Shown piece after piece: positions 1 to 9,440 of a stretch of DNA of 64,000 bases. The translations under genes were made by a program, and so were the position numbers. The notes under the pieces were generated by a model. It saw only the letters and a list, made by a program, of their open reading frames with translations. It did not search any database and had not been told where the DNA came from. The stretch comes from Planctomycetota bacterium (GTDB lineage Bacteria > Planctomycetota > Planctomycetia > Pirellulales > Lacipirellulaceae): contig JAADGV010000054.1 of the NCBI GenBank assembly GCA_013152205.1, positions 149,040 to 213,039 of the forward strand, written 5' to 3'. The stretch's first letter is position 1. Each line of letters starts with the position of its first letter.

Positions 1-1
1 C

Positions 2-3000
2 CATCCTAATTTCACTGGCAGCAATCCCGATCTGGCCAATACGGCTCAGTTGTTTGCTACTGCCTTGCGGAACAACAACACAACCGAGATAGCAAATCAG
101 TCGGACATTTTGCTTAACTCGATGATCTACGGCCCATGGGATGTCGACAACGACAACGATGGCATTCGCGACAGCGTCTGGGTAGATTTTGGCGCCTCGG
201 TGATGAAAGGCCCCGATGGCCGAATGGTAAAACCGCTAGCCGCCATCCTAGTGCTCGACATGGGCGGACGGTTGAATCTCAATGCCCACGGGACGCTTGA
301 GATGGTGAAAGCGGCTGGCAACTTACCCATAGCCAAAAGCCTAGCAGGCGGAACCCTAAGTGACGCACTAGCACGAGGCCAAGGCTGGGGCCCGGCGGAA
401 ATTAGTTTGCAGTCTGTGGTAGACAATCGTTTTGAAGTATTGCTTCAAGGCGTCGACACGACCATTTCCAAATTTGGTGGTGGCGCCCCATTTTACGACC
501 AAGCTTACGCTGGGAGATACGGGCTAATAAACACCATCACCAACAGAGTGCCTGGCATAAGCGGTCAATTCGGCCTTCAAGCCCAACTAAAAACGCAAGG
601 CATTCCGAGAACTGCGAATGGAATGCTTGCCGGCAACACCATTTTGGGTAACTACGCCTCGCCACCCGACCTGTTGGGCCGGTATGCGTTGGGACTAAAC
701 AACTTCGGTCAGCCCGCTTATGAAGTGATCGACGACACGGGAACATTCGATGGTGTCGCACTCGATCGCAATTCGCCCTACGAGCTAAATCTATCGACCA
801 ACGGACCGCGAGGGAGCAGCACCACAACCAACGACGGTGCGTTTTCGATAGCCGAGATGGAACGCCTCTTACGAGCCTACGACGTCGACGCCGGAACCTT
901 GCCGCCGCGAATCTGGGAACTGGCCAATGGATTTTTCCCAAATGCAACGGCAACGACGCCTGACACCACCGAGCTAAACCAATGGCGCACGTTGCTCACC
1001 ACCGACAGCTACGACATGCCGGTGCCAAACGCGGTGTTGCCCGAATGGGTGAGAAATGGCCCCGACGGTATTGCCAACAATGCCGACGATTTTCTGCGAG
1101 TCATGGGCAGACCCCCAGTCCGCGCATCGTTTGCTGATCTTCTGGATTACCGACTGCGGGTAGGACTAGGTGCCGCTGATTCAGCCTTCCTCAATCCAGT
1201 CACATTCAACGCACGTCCCGCCTCTGATCCTAAGAAGAGACTGCTCCGTAGCGAAATGTCAAAACTCCTCGCCCCCGACCTCGCCGATGGCCTACGGCTC
1301 GATATCAACCGAGCAATCGGCAACGGTCGCGACGATAACAATCCCGGCGACCCCGGCTACGGCGTAGTCGACGAACCGGGCGAGAACGAAGGCGCTTTTT
1401 GGATACTTGATAGCACGAGCCCCACGCCAGTTGGTACGTCTGCATTTGTGATGCCAGCAAACGGTCAGATTCGCGACGACATCGACCGCGATGGCCTAGA
1501 CGCTACGGACAATGGAACACCAAATGACATTGAACCTTGGGAACGTGGCGACCTCGACGGCTCAGGCTCTATCGACACACTGGACGAACGCGTTGCCGTT
1601 CACAACTACCGTCGCCAGCTTTTGGCCCGGCATCTTTACGTGATGGCCATGGCGCTGGTCGATCCGCCGCCTGCCGCAATGACAGACGCCGACAAAAACA
1701 AGCGGGCACGTCGCCTGGCCCAATGGGCGATCAACATCGTCGACTTCCGCGACCCCGACAACTGCATGACGGCGTTCGAGTATGATTCCGACCCGTTCGA
1801 TGGATGGGATATTGCAATCGATGGCATCCCCGATGCCGCCTATCTTGCTGCCAATCAGAGGCAATTAGTCTGGGGCTGCGAACGGCCTGAGCTACTCATC
1901 ACCGAGACACTCGCTTGGCACGATCGCCGTACGACCGACGAAACCACCGGGATTGAATCGTCGAGCTTCGTCAATGGCCAAGCCCAACCGGCGGCTTTAG
2001 TCACCGACCCAATAAATACCCCGCCCGACCAAGATTACGATCAACTCTATCGCCCCCGCGGCGCAGCCTTCATCGAAATTCACGCCCCTTATCCCGCGAA
2101 CCCAGCCGCCAACGCGGATACGCACGACAAGACGGGCGGTATCGACCAGGGCATCAATATTTCGGCTATTGCAGGCACCTCGCCCGTCTGGCGAATTGCC
2201 GTCCACCAACGCCCAGCAAACGTAACACCCCTTGAATGTGCGGACTGGGATCCCGACGCACCAGACAAAGCCGACCAACCGTTGACTACGATGGACCGCT
2301 GCATTTACATGGCGCCCATGCCTGACATCACCACAGCAGCCGCTTCATTGCAGGCTATCAACGCCAGCGAAGACGCCACAGCGCCGGTCATCGAATATTT
2401 CACCACGCTACCAGTGCCCACCATACGTCCAGGCCGATTTTTGGTGATTGGTTCTGGCGAAAAACAAGACGGAATGGGCAACAAGATAACACCTCAAACA
2501 GGCCCTGGCATCTATGCATCGGAGATTGGTAGCTTAAACCCAATGGCTGGTGGCACCATACGCCGCCGCATTGAACTCAATACCAACAACCTAATGACAC
2601 CCGTCAAATACGTCGAGCCAAATGATCAAACTCCTCTAAAAGGCAACGAAATTGCTTTTGTAGACCCAGGTCCCGATGGTATTGCTGGAACGGCTGATGA
2701 CCTCACTCGCGCCATTTGCGACGCGGCGGTCATTACCCACGCCGTGGTCCGAGATCCCAACACTGGCAATCCCACTTCGTATCAGCGTCGTTTTACCTTT
2801 ACCGAGCCAGCCAGAGGCTACCCCGGCGACCCGAGTGTTCCTATCACAGGGCCATCCTATGTCGCCGACCCCCCTCCTGCTTCTACTATTAATGGGGAAG
2901 GCCGGTATGGTAATGTTGCGACTGCAGCCGCCTACGACACGCCACACGACGATGCCCGCGTGAACGAGGTTCGCCTACAGTCTGGTGCCCTCGTCGACGA

Positions 3001-4825
3001 AATTCGTCTACGACTCCCCAACAATCCAAGCGCTCAGCGGATTGTCGAATCCTACAGCATGGTCTACCTGCAACGGCTGGCCAATCCACTCTTGCCGTTC
3101 AATAACCTCACCAATCCTTATCGCACGGTCGATACGATGTCGGTGAATGTGACCGTGTTCAACGGGGCTCCCGGCGACGCCGGTCAGGCCCCCGGCGAAA
3201 AACGGTTTAATGGCGCTCAAGTGGTTCAATATCCCAATACGAATGCCACCCAGCATTTTGCCAGCCTACAGCGCGGCCTCGTAGCGACTAGCCTCAATGG
3301 AGTTGAAGCCAATCTCTTCGGCAACGAACCTCCATCAGCCTTAGTTGGACAACCTACCGCTTCTCAAGCACCTCCACCCATCGGAGTCTACGACCGTGGC
3401 TTTGCCCCGACTGGTCATACAATCAACGTTATTCCCGACTTCACTCTTGGGGCAATCAACCATACTTTCTTATCAACTGCGGATCAAACAGCCTTACTTT
3501 CACGAAATGACGCCAACATGGCTACTCTCGATGGAATAACCCCCACGCAACCCTACCCTTGGCTCACCTGGAACAACCGCCCCTACATTAGCGGAAATGA
3601 ACTGATGCTGGTCCCTCGAAGCCGTTCGTCACAATTGTTGCGCGAGTTTTCGGGAGAAGCGAACCAGATCAACCTTTATGCCGCAGCGAATGTACCAATC
3701 AAAAACCGAACGGTTGACAACCGTCCGGCCTATGTCCCACAAAGCAAACAGGGAACATTCGGCCACTTGCCAAATATGTACCTCTCAGAAAATCCCTCCG
3801 CAAACAAGCTACCCGACGTAGTTGCTGGCCTGTCGCGGGTGCTGGAATACATCCAAGTCCCCAGCCGGTTTGTCGGCACCGAAACCTGGCTCAACCCGGC
3901 TATGTTTGGCCAACAAATTAGCGACGCCACGGATGCCCGCATGAATCGCCAGCCGCCATTTAACCGCATCTCCAGCTACCGCGAGCCGGGGCGTGTGAAT
4001 CTTAATACGATCGTACATCCTGATGTTTGGGATGGGGGGATTTTGCACCGGACGTTGCTATCTCCCAATAACTATGATCCGTTGACTGGTCATAGTGGCC
4101 CACTGTTTGTCGACACGGTTAACGGTAAACAAGGCATCCTCGAAAGCCGGCGAGGTTACGCTGGTGTGGATCTAACCACGGGAGCGGTCGATGCATTCCT
4201 AGACAACAGCATGCTACCGTTAGACCCCAACGTCCCCACTTTCTTTGCCAATCCGTTCCGGTCACCCGATGCGGGAAATTTAGTTCCGCTTCCCCAGTTA
4301 CGGAGGCAAGGTACCGACTGTCAGTTGCAGCGCAGTGAAAAACTGCCTCAGATTACTCAGGCAGGGGGGATGCTAGACCCGACACTCACAGACGCAACGC
4401 CTTCGGAACTCAAACCAGGCGGGTCGCCGCTTATGGGCGGGGTTAGGGCAACCGCCTATAACAGCACGGTCCGCAACCCCTACTTCCGCCTCCAACCGAT
4501 GACCCGGCTATCAAATCTCACCACGACACGCTCAAACGTGTACGCCATCTGGGTGACGGTTGGGTTTTTTGAAGTGGAAGAATCGCCAAATGAAAATGAT
4601 TTTATTACAAACAATGGTTTGACCGCAGGCCCTGCAGCAACTGCCCTTTACAAAAAAGTCTATCCCGAGGGCTACACCCTCGGCCAAGAAGCAGGCAGCG
4701 AGACGGGCGACATTCGCCGGATTCGTGAGTTTGCTATTATCGACCGAACGATCCCCGTGGGATTTGAACCAGGAAAGAACCACAACGTCGAACGGGCGGT
4801 CCGTTTGCGAAGGCGAATTGAGTGA
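2..4825 (+). CDS. Very large exported-type protein, 5' end cut off by the window edge; function not established
   Basis: The frame is open from base 2 to the TGA at 4823-4825, so at least 1607 residues are visible and the true start lies upstream. The first in-frame start-like codon, a TTG at 50, has open frame before it and is not taken as the start. The protein is rich in Asn, Thr, Pro and Asp. An EF-hand-like calcium loop (DLDGSGSIDTLDE) is encoded near 1551-1589, and DGIAGTADD/DGIANNADD-type acidic loops recur. The C-terminal part (from about 4440) has the look of large planctomycete proteins that accompany pseudopilin or type II secretion genes, but no partner is visible here. That link is a family impression. 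A 30-base inverted repeat follows the stop. I am sure of the gene and unsure of the role. Confidence 0.7.
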   Translation, partial: HPNFTGSNPDLANTAQLFATALRNNNTTEIANQSDILLNSMIYGPWDVDNDNDGIRDSVWVDFGASVMKGPDGRMVKPLAAILVLDMGGRLNLNAHGTLEMVKAAGNLPIAKSLAGGTLSDALARGQGWGPAEISLQSVVDNRFEVLLQGVDTTISKFGGGAPFYDQAYAGRYGLINTITNRVPGISGQFGLQAQLKTQGIPRTANGMLAGNTILGNYASPPDLLGRYALGLNNFGQPAYEVIDDTGTFDGVALDRNSPYELNLSTNGPRGSSTTTNDGAFSIAEMERLLRAYDVDAGTLPPRIWELANGFFPNATATTPDTTELNQWRTLLTTDSYDMPVPNAVLPEWVRNGPDGIANNADDFLRVMGRPPVRASFADLLDYRLRVGLGAADSAFLNPVTFNARPASDPKKRLLRSEMSKLLAPDLADGLRLDINRAIGNGRDDNNPGDPGYGVVDEPGENEGAFWILDSTSPTPVGTSAFVMPANGQIRDDIDRDGLDATDNGTPNDIEPWERGDLDGSGSIDTLDERVAVHNYRRQLLARHLYVMAMALVDPPPAAMTDADKNKRARRLAQWAINIVDFRDPDNCMTAFEYDSDPFDGWDIAIDGIPDAAYLAANQRQLVWGCERPELLITETLAWHDRRTTDETTGIESSSFVNGQAQPAALVTDPINTPPDQDYDQLYRPRGAAFIEIHAPYPANPAANADTHDKTGGIDQGINISAIAGTSPVWRIAVHQRPANVTPLECADWDPDAPDKADQPLTTMDRCIYMAPMPDITTAAASLQAINASEDATAPVIEYFTTLPVPTIRPGRFLVIGSGEKQDGMGNKITPQTGPGIYASEIGSLNPMAGGTIRRRIELNTNNLMTPVKYVEPNDQTPLKGNEIAFVDPGPDGIAGTADDLTRAICDAAVITHAVVRDPNTGNPTSYQRRFTFTEPARGYPGDPSVPITGPSYVADPPPASTINGEGRYGNVATAAAYDTPHDDARVNEVRLQSGALVDEIRLRLPNNPSAQRIVESYSMVYLQRLANPLLPFNNLTNPYRTVDTMSVNVTVFNGAPGDAGQAPGEKRFNGAQVVQYPNTNATQHFASLQRGLVATSLNGVEANLFGNEPPSALVGQPTASQAPPPIGVYDRGFAPTGHTINVIPDFTLGAINHTFLSTADQTALLSRNDANMATLDGITPTQPYPWLTWNNRPYISGNELMLVPRSRSSQLLREFSGEANQINLYAAANVPIKNRTVDNRPAYVPQSKQGTFGHLPNMYLSENPSANKLPDVVAGLSRVLEYIQVPSRFVGTETWLNPAMFGQQISDATDARMNRQPPFNRISSYREPGRVNLNTIVHPDVWDGGILHRTLLSPNNYDPLTGHSGPLFVDTVNGKQGILESRRGYAGVDLTTGAVDAFLDNSMLPLDPNVPTFFANPFRSPDAGNLVPLPQLRRQGTDCQLQRSEKLPQITQAGGMLDPTLTDATPSELKPGGSPLMGGVRATAYNSTVRNPYFRLQPMTRLSNLTTTRSNVYAIWVTVGFFEVEESPNENDFITNNGLTAGPAATALYKKVYPEGYTLGQEAGSETGDIRRIREFAIIDRTIPVGFEPGKNHNVERAVRLRRRIE

Positions 4826-4862
4826 GAAGGCATGAGAAGCGCTAGTTGCTGTGTGGATTGAC

Positions 4863-4942
<80 letters not shown>

Positions 4943-5021
4943 ATAGAAACAAGTTTATTGAGACGCTAGTTACCGCGTGAATCGCCAAAACCAGCGCCTA
5001 ACAACCAGCGCCTAGCGCCTA

Positions 5022-5042
5022 TTTCCGTCCGCAGGACGGAAA
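5022..5042. repeat. Small perfect hairpin before the PEP-CTERM gene
   Basis: TTTCCGTCC (5022-5030), loop GCA, GGACGGAAA (5034-5042): a perfect 9-base stem. It sits just upstream of a possible promoter. The gap 4826-5162 holds this hairpin, the larger inverted repeat and the promoter candidate; I see no gene in it. Confidence 0.6.
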
Positions 5043-5046
5043 ATCG

Positions 5047-5081
5047 TTGACAAAACCCGCGTTTCGTGGGAATGATAGAGT
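5047..5081 (+). promoter_or_regulatory. Possible sigma-70 promoter for the PEP-CTERM/dockerin gene
   Basis: A consensus -35 TTGACA lies at 5047-5052. The -10 is weak: TGATAG at 5073-5078 (20-base spacing) or AATGAT at 5071-5076 (18-base spacing). It stands about 85 bases before the chosen start codon. Only the -35 is convincing. Confidence 0.3.
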
Positions 5082-5162
5082 GGTGTCAGTAGTGCAATTA
5101 ACAAGGGGTTCACGACCGTTACAGGGGTCGTGTTGAGGTTGGAACAAACGAGAGGCAATTCA

Positions 5163-7088
5163 ATGCAGAGTCTAAAACCAGCGGGATGGTTCTATAATTA
5201 CCGTCCCCAATTTCCAGGCACACTTCTGTTGGCCATGCTGACCACAGGGGTTTTCCTTTTTGGCGCACAGCCTCGGGCCAATGCTGCGGTGTTTGCCTCA
5301 GGCGATGTCTTGCCTCAACAGGAATTCACCAATGTCAACATCGGCGGGCAGATGGTAACCCTTTGGGTGCCCAACCTTCCCAGTGCTGGTGGACAAGTTA
5401 CCGACGATGGTACACCAACAGGCACAGCGGCCGACCTCATCGTGGGTGGCACAGGCATGTTCTCGGGTACCATACTCGAAAACGGCACACCGGTCAGCAC
5501 GACCATGGGCATCGTCACCATCAACAGCCCCACCAACACTCTGCCCTTGATTGCTCCCAATATCAACATCGGCCAAAATAGTAACGGCATCGGCCGTGTC
5601 AGCCTTAACGACTTTGGCACTACGATGATCGCAGAGACGCTGCTCACCATTGGTGACGAAGGCCAAGGCGAATTACGCATCACCAACGGCTCGCGCGTCA
5701 ACGTCGGCACCTACGACCCAATTGATTTCCGTTACGAGAATGGCGAAACCATTATCGGCAGCCAAACAGATACCACAGGTACCAACCAGTACATCTCTGA
5801 AGGCATCGTCGTCATGGATGGGTTTGGTTCCCTTCTGGAAACGGACACGCTTATGGTCGCCGACGAGGGCTTAGGCACCATCGAGCTTTCTGGCCAAGCC
5901 AATCTTGTGACTCTCGATTCCACCCTGGGCGACACGGCTGGCTCTCTGGGCCGGGTGACTCTCACAGGCCTAGGCACCCGTTGGAACAATGTTGAATTCG
6001 ACTCAGGCGGCGGTAGCAATGCCGGTAAAATCATCATTGGCAACAACGGTTCGGGAATCGTAGACATCAACGATCAGGCACTTGTGGTCGCTGACATCGT
6101 CGAAATCAACCCAACCAGCTTCGTCAATCTGGCTGGTGGGACGCTCTTCACGAACAACGCCATCATTAACAGCGGGGTTATCCGCGGTAGCGGACGTATC
6201 GAAAGCGATTTGACCCTCAATGGCACCGGCGATCTTCGCAATACAGCTGACGTGAACAACGTTCGCGAATACCTTTACGTGACCGGTATCGTCACCAACG
6301 ACGGGACCATCGAATCGATCGGTGGCGAAATGGAATTCGAGTCCGCCGTAACCAATAACCTCGAAATCATTGCTCGCGACGCCATCATGCGATTCAATGG
6401 CGGACTCGTCAATAACGGATCGCTCTCGGTAGGTGGTAACACGATCATACATGGCAGTATCACCGGGACAAGCGGTATCACGGTGTTGACCGACAGCGCG
6501 GTTACGCTCGTGGGAGACATCACATTCTCGTCCGGTAGTATCCTTAGCTTGGCAATCGGCGCTGCACCGGGAACTCTCGATATCACGGGCTCGGCTGACC
6601 TAACCGGTGCACTGTTCGACTTGAATTACTCGGCGGGCGTGATGTCGCAACCAGGCGACTCATACCAAATCTTTCAGGCAAACGGCGGGATTCTCGGGTT
6701 CATTGGCGCTGTGGCAACGGCGGATAGTCGCATTTGGGATATCACACAAAGCGGCAACACGCTGATCGCAACAGCAACCGGCGCGATTGCAATGCCCGTG
6801 GGCGCTGACTTCAATGGCGACGGGATCGTCAATGGACTGGATCTAAGCATCTGGGAAGCAAACCTCGGCACCATCGGTGGCGTCCCGCCAGTACCCGGCG
6901 ATGCTGATGGCGATGGCGACGTTGACGGAGCAGATTTCATGAGAATCCAAATGGATTTAGGCGGACCACCAACACCCGCCATCGCGGCAGGAGGCGCAGC
7001 CGTGGTGCCCGAACCCTCCTCGGCCCTGCTCCTCGTCCTCGGCAGCCTGTTGGTTGGTACGGGTTCACTCGGCCGCAGACGCCGCTAA
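5163..7088 (+). CDS. PEP-CTERM protein with T5SS/PEP-CTERM-associated repeats and dockerin-like loops
   Basis: A 641-residue exported protein. I chose the ATG at 5163 because an AGAGG precedes it (5151-5155) and the signal peptide then starts properly; an upstream GTG at 5130 adds 11 unlikely residues. Order: signal peptide (hydrophobic core about 20-36, ending near ANA), then a beta-rich passenger with repeats of the form GDEGQGELRITNGSRVNVG, a hallmark of the T5SS/PEP-CTERM-associated repeat. Two calcium loops of dockerin type follow (DFNGDGIVNGLDLS near 549 and DADGDGDVDGADF near 580). The last 27 residues are a PEP-CTERM sorting tail: PEPSS, a hydrophobic stretch, then RRRR. By family knowledge the tail is cut by an exosortase and the protein ends up at the cell surface or matrix. 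The dockerin-like pair suggests a protein-protein dock, which is inference. Confidence 0.9.
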   Translation: MQSLKPAGWFYNYRPQFPGTLLLAMLTTGVFLFGAQPRANAAVFASGDVLPQQEFTNVNIGGQMVTLWVPNLPSAGGQVTDDGTPTGTAADLIVGGTGMFSGTILENGTPVSTTMGIVTINSPTNTLPLIAPNINIGQNSNGIGRVSLNDFGTTMIAETLLTIGDEGQGELRITNGSRVNVGTYDPIDFRYENGETIIGSQTDTTGTNQYISEGIVVMDGFGSLLETDTLMVADEGLGTIELSGQANLVTLDSTLGDTAGSLGRVTLTGLGTRWNNVEFDSGGGSNAGKIIIGNNGSGIVDINDQALVVADIVEINPTSFVNLAGGTLFTNNAIINSGVIRGSGRIESDLTLNGTGDLRNTADVNNVREYLYVTGIVTNDGTIESIGGEMEFESAVTNNLEIIARDAIMRFNGGLVNNGSLSVGGNTIIHGSITGTSGITVLTDSAVTLVGDITFSSGSILSLAIGAAPGTLDITGSADLTGALFDLNYSAGVMSQPGDSYQIFQANGGILGFIGAVATADSRIWDITQSGNTLIATATGAIAMPVGADFNGDGIVNGLDLSIWEANLGTIGGVPPVPGDADGDGDVDGADFMRIQMDLGGPPTPAIAAGGAAVVPEPSSALLLVLGSLLVGTGSLGRRRR

Positions 7089-7125
7089 CTTTCGTTCATG
7101 TGACTACAAAAAAAATGGCCCAAAA

Positions 7126-7680
7126 ATGACCAACGTCGAACCACGGCAGGGAGTTAGCCGAGGCGAGACCTTTGCGCTCGCTGGCTTGGCAATAGTTGCC
7201 GCTTTTCTGCTCTGGCCCAAGAGCCAGGGCGGCCCTGTCCCGTCGGACGATCGCGTCCCGTTACCTCCGCTGATGGCCCAAGGTTGGCTCAATTCCGACG
7301 GCCCGGTATCAAAAGAGTCGCTAGCAGGAAAAATCGTGGTCATCGATTTCTGGGCCACTTGGTGCCCACCCTGCCGTGCAGCGATGCCCGAATTGGCCAA
7401 GCTCTACGCCCAATACAAACCAATGGGCGTCGAGTTCGTCGGCCTGACCCCAGAACGCGAAGAAGACCGCGAATCCATCGAAGCCTTCATCGCCACAGTC
7501 GACGGCTTCGACTGGCCGGTAGGCTATGGCGCGAACCCTACCTTCGATATGCTCTCGATTCAAGCGCTGCCCACCGTCTACGTTTTCGGCCCTGATGGCG
7601 GCTCGATTTGGATGGGTAATCATCTGGATGGAATAGCCGAAATCCTCGACCAAACCCTCGCCACCATGCCAGCCAAGTAA
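7126..7680 (+). CDS. TlpA-like membrane-anchored thioredoxin-fold protein
   Basis: 184 residues. The frame can be opened at 7054, inside the previous gene, but the ATG at 7126 gives a sensible product: a short polar N-terminus, one membrane anchor (about residues 16-30), a linker, and a thioredoxin fold facing outward. The redox motif WCPPC gives Cys80 and Cys83. The cis-proline region is visible as SIQALPTVYVF. This is the TlpA/ResA/AhpC-TSA group: disulfide exchange on exported proteins or cytochrome maturation. It lies 37 bases after the PEP-CTERM gene and may be co-transcribed with it. The substrate cannot be told from the sequence. Confidence 0.88.
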   Translation: MTNVEPRQGVSRGETFALAGLAIVAAFLLWPKSQGGPVPSDDRVPLPPLMAQGWLNSDGPVSKESLAGKIVVIDFWATWCPPCRAAMPELAKLYAQYKPMGVEFVGLTPEREEDRESIEAFIATVDGFDWPVGYGANPTFDMLSIQALPTVYVFGPDGGSIWMGNHLDGIAEILDQTLATMPAK

Positions 7681-7773
7681 TACTTCAGCGGACGGAGGCA
7701 AGGTGGCATTGCTGGCGCCTGTTTTGCTACCACGCTCGCTAAAAAAGCGAGGGAAGTGGCTTCCTGTCCCAAT

Positions 7774-7815
7774 AATTTGCTATCGCGGGCAACATTTCTT
7801 CACAATTTGTTATCG
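7774..7815. promoter_or_regulatory. Direct repeat upstream of a promoter, possible operator
   Basis: AATTTGCTATCG at 7774-7785 and AATTTGTTATCG at 7804-7815 match at 11 of 12 bases. They are 30 bases apart start to start, close to three helical turns, and the second ends 5 bases before a -35 box. The placement fits a regulator-binding pair for the transcript that carries the hairpin array. Binding is inferred. Confidence 0.4.
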
Positions 7816-7820
7816 AAAGC

Positions 7821-7848
7821 TTGACGGACTGGTAGGAACTACTACACT
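7821..7848 (+). promoter_or_regulatory. Sigma-70-like promoter in front of the triple hairpin array
   Basis: TTGACG (7821-7826), 16-base spacer, TACACT (7843-7848): 5/6 and 4/6 matches to consensus. It points toward the hairpin array and the second PEP-CTERM gene, giving a predicted start near 7855 and a leader of about 595 bases before the ATG at 8451. Confidence 0.5.
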
Positions 7849-7951
7849 GGGGGTATACGACTAATGGCCGTATTCGCCTTGTGGCGGTGGCCTACTACAA
7901 CCAAGGATTCGATCTAATCAAGTTCGTCCGATAATTTCGCAGTTTTTTGCA

Positions 7952-8347
7952 GGTAACGCTAATTAGAGCGATTTTCAGAGTCTTTTTTCTCCCGTCCGTG
8001 GTGGATGGTGGGTAGAAAGGTTCTGAAAGTCGCTTTTTTTGTGTCCTTTGTGCGGAAATATCAAATAACAAAACTGAAAACAGGTAACGCTAATTACAGA
8101 GAGCGACTCAAAGAACTTTCCCTTCGCGCCCCCAAAAATGGAGGTGCGTCGAGAGTTCGTTGAGCCGCTCTTTTTTGTTAGACCGAGAAGGACGGACGCC
8201 GTGTGCGGCGAGGGTTCTTGTCGGAAAACGAAAAGTTTGAGTTGGAAAAGGAAACGCTAATTAACTAAACGACGCTAGAAATTTCACGACCGGCAGTTCG
8301 CCATGCGCGATCCGCCCGACGAGGAATTTTCATGCGTCGTTTTTTTG
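7952..8347 (+). ncRNA. Tandem array of three box-hairpin-T-run units, possible structured RNA leader
   Basis: Three units share the box GGTAACGCTAATTA (7952-7965, 8083-8096; third copy GGAAACGCTAATTA at 8250-8263). Each box is followed within 0-4 bases by a long hairpin ending in six or seven T. Unit 1: AGCGATTTTCAGA (7967-7979) pairs with TCTGAAAGTCGCT (8022-8034). Unit 2: 8100-8120 pairs with 8151-8171, 18 of 21 positions pairing with one G-U. Unit 3: AACGACGC (8268-8275) pairs with GCGTCGTT (8334-8341), with a further GAAA/TTTT stem inside. The stems differ in sequence but keep their pairing, which argues for an RNA role. Each hairpin with its T-run resembles an intrinsic terminator. I do not recognise a known RNA family. 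Confidence 0.6.
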
Positions 8348-8450
8348 TGGATTAGCGAGTTGGAGAGACCCGGAAAACCTTGGAAAGCCAGACGAACGCT
8401 GGTGGGTTTCCCGGAGTAAATCGGGGGTTGTTGTACTAACTTGGAGATGT

Positions 8451-9140
8451 ATGCTCATGTTGACGAAAAAGAATAGTTTTATGTTTCACAATCGGGCGAT
8501 TGTGTTGGTGTTGGTTTCCGGAATGATCTGCGCGGGGCCGCTGGCCGCCAGTACCATTGAGATTCAGTTTACCGGCTTAGATATCGAATACGTTGACGAC
8601 GCCATCATAAATGTAGATCCTGGGCTAGGCGACCCTGACCCACTCAATACCGTGACCTTCCTCTTAGACGGAGTCGTGGTAGGAAGTCTTATGACGGACA
8701 TCTCGATAGAGCTAAGCATACCTAGCGTAGTTGATATCGATATTGCGGGAGATACCGTAGCAAGTGCAACCGGCGGGATCATGGATTTCGATTTTGGGGG
8801 CGGCGACTTCCTGGACTTAGATTTAGGCAGCGTTAGCGTGACCTATGTCGACATCCTAGGCATCTTTCAGTTTGCCTTTGGTGGCTCTGCCGCCGATGTG
8901 GTTGGTCAATCGCTTCCCTTTGGCCTTAGTTTGGACGGTGACGTATCCGTTTCGTTCTCGACCCAGATCAGTCCTGGGAGCTTAATCGATGACGGTACGT
9001 TTATCACCGAATTCGCTGCCTCTGGCACTGGCGAAATAGAAGGTATCGGTATCCCAGAACCAACAACGCTGGCCCTGGCGATGCTTGGACTGATTTCTAT
9101 CTCGCGAAGCTCGCTTTCAGGAAAAAATTCCTTAAGGTAG
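8451..9140 (+). CDS. Short acidic PEP-CTERM protein
   Basis: 229 residues. Start ATG at 8451 with GGAG five bases upstream. Signal peptide: basic start (KKNS), hydrophobic core about 16-32, Ala-Ser cleavage region near LAAST. The mature part is poor in Lys and rich in Asp, Gly and Val, with a predicted beta character (FDFGGGDFLDLDLGS). The last 29 residues are a PEP-CTERM tail: IPEPTT, a hydrophobic stretch, then a polar end with Arg and Lys instead of the usual Arg cluster. It is expected to be processed by an exosortase and stay at the surface. It follows the hairpin array and is closed by a strong terminator at 9181, so it looks like a single-gene unit. No enzymatic domain is recognised. 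Confidence 0.85.
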   Translation: MLMLTKKNSFMFHNRAIVLVLVSGMICAGPLAASTIEIQFTGLDIEYVDDAIINVDPGLGDPDPLNTVTFLLDGVVVGSLMTDISIELSIPSVVDIDIAGDTVASATGGIMDFDFGGGDFLDLDLGSVSVTYVDILGIFQFAFGGSAADVVGQSLPFGLSLDGDVSVSFSTQISPGSLIDDGTFITEFAASGTGEIEGIGIPEPTTLALAMLGLISISRSSLSGKNSLR

Positions 9141-9180
9141 CTATTTCGCCAATTCAAGGCGAACTCCCAAAAAAATACTC

Positions 9181-9219
9181 ATGCAGGCTGGAGTCCCAAT
9201 CTCCGGCCTGCATTTTTTT
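9181..9219 (+). terminator. Intrinsic terminator after the acidic PEP-CTERM gene
   Basis: ATGCAGGC (9181-9188) pairs with GCCTGCAT, with a GGAG/CTCC extension, followed by a run of seven T. It is the clearest terminator in this part of the window. Confidence 0.9.
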
Positions 9220-9259
9220 GGCTCTCCAGGCCGCGGTAAGGTCACAAGTTCCGTTGTTC

Positions 9260-9328
9260 TAGCCGCAAGCGGAAGCTGCCGTTGATCCCGAAAAACCGCC
9301 GCTTCCGCCCGCGGATAGTATGACTTTG
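9260..9328. repeat. Dispersed GC-rich inverted repeat, copy 1 of 3
   Basis: The segment beginning agccgcaagcggaagctg is self-complementary (GCGGAAGC against GCTTCCGC). Related copies lie at 15580-15636 and 52403-52476, the last followed by the same agtatgact/agcatgact tail. All three are intergenic. Confidence 0.7.
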
Positions 9329-9440
9329 CGATGCCACGGCTATCAGGGTAGAATCAGGCCGAGCATAATGATTTCAATGCCGTCTGCCGCCTCCTCGGCA
9401 GAACGAGTTTCTTACGACCGTTTAACTGGAGTTTGCTGAA

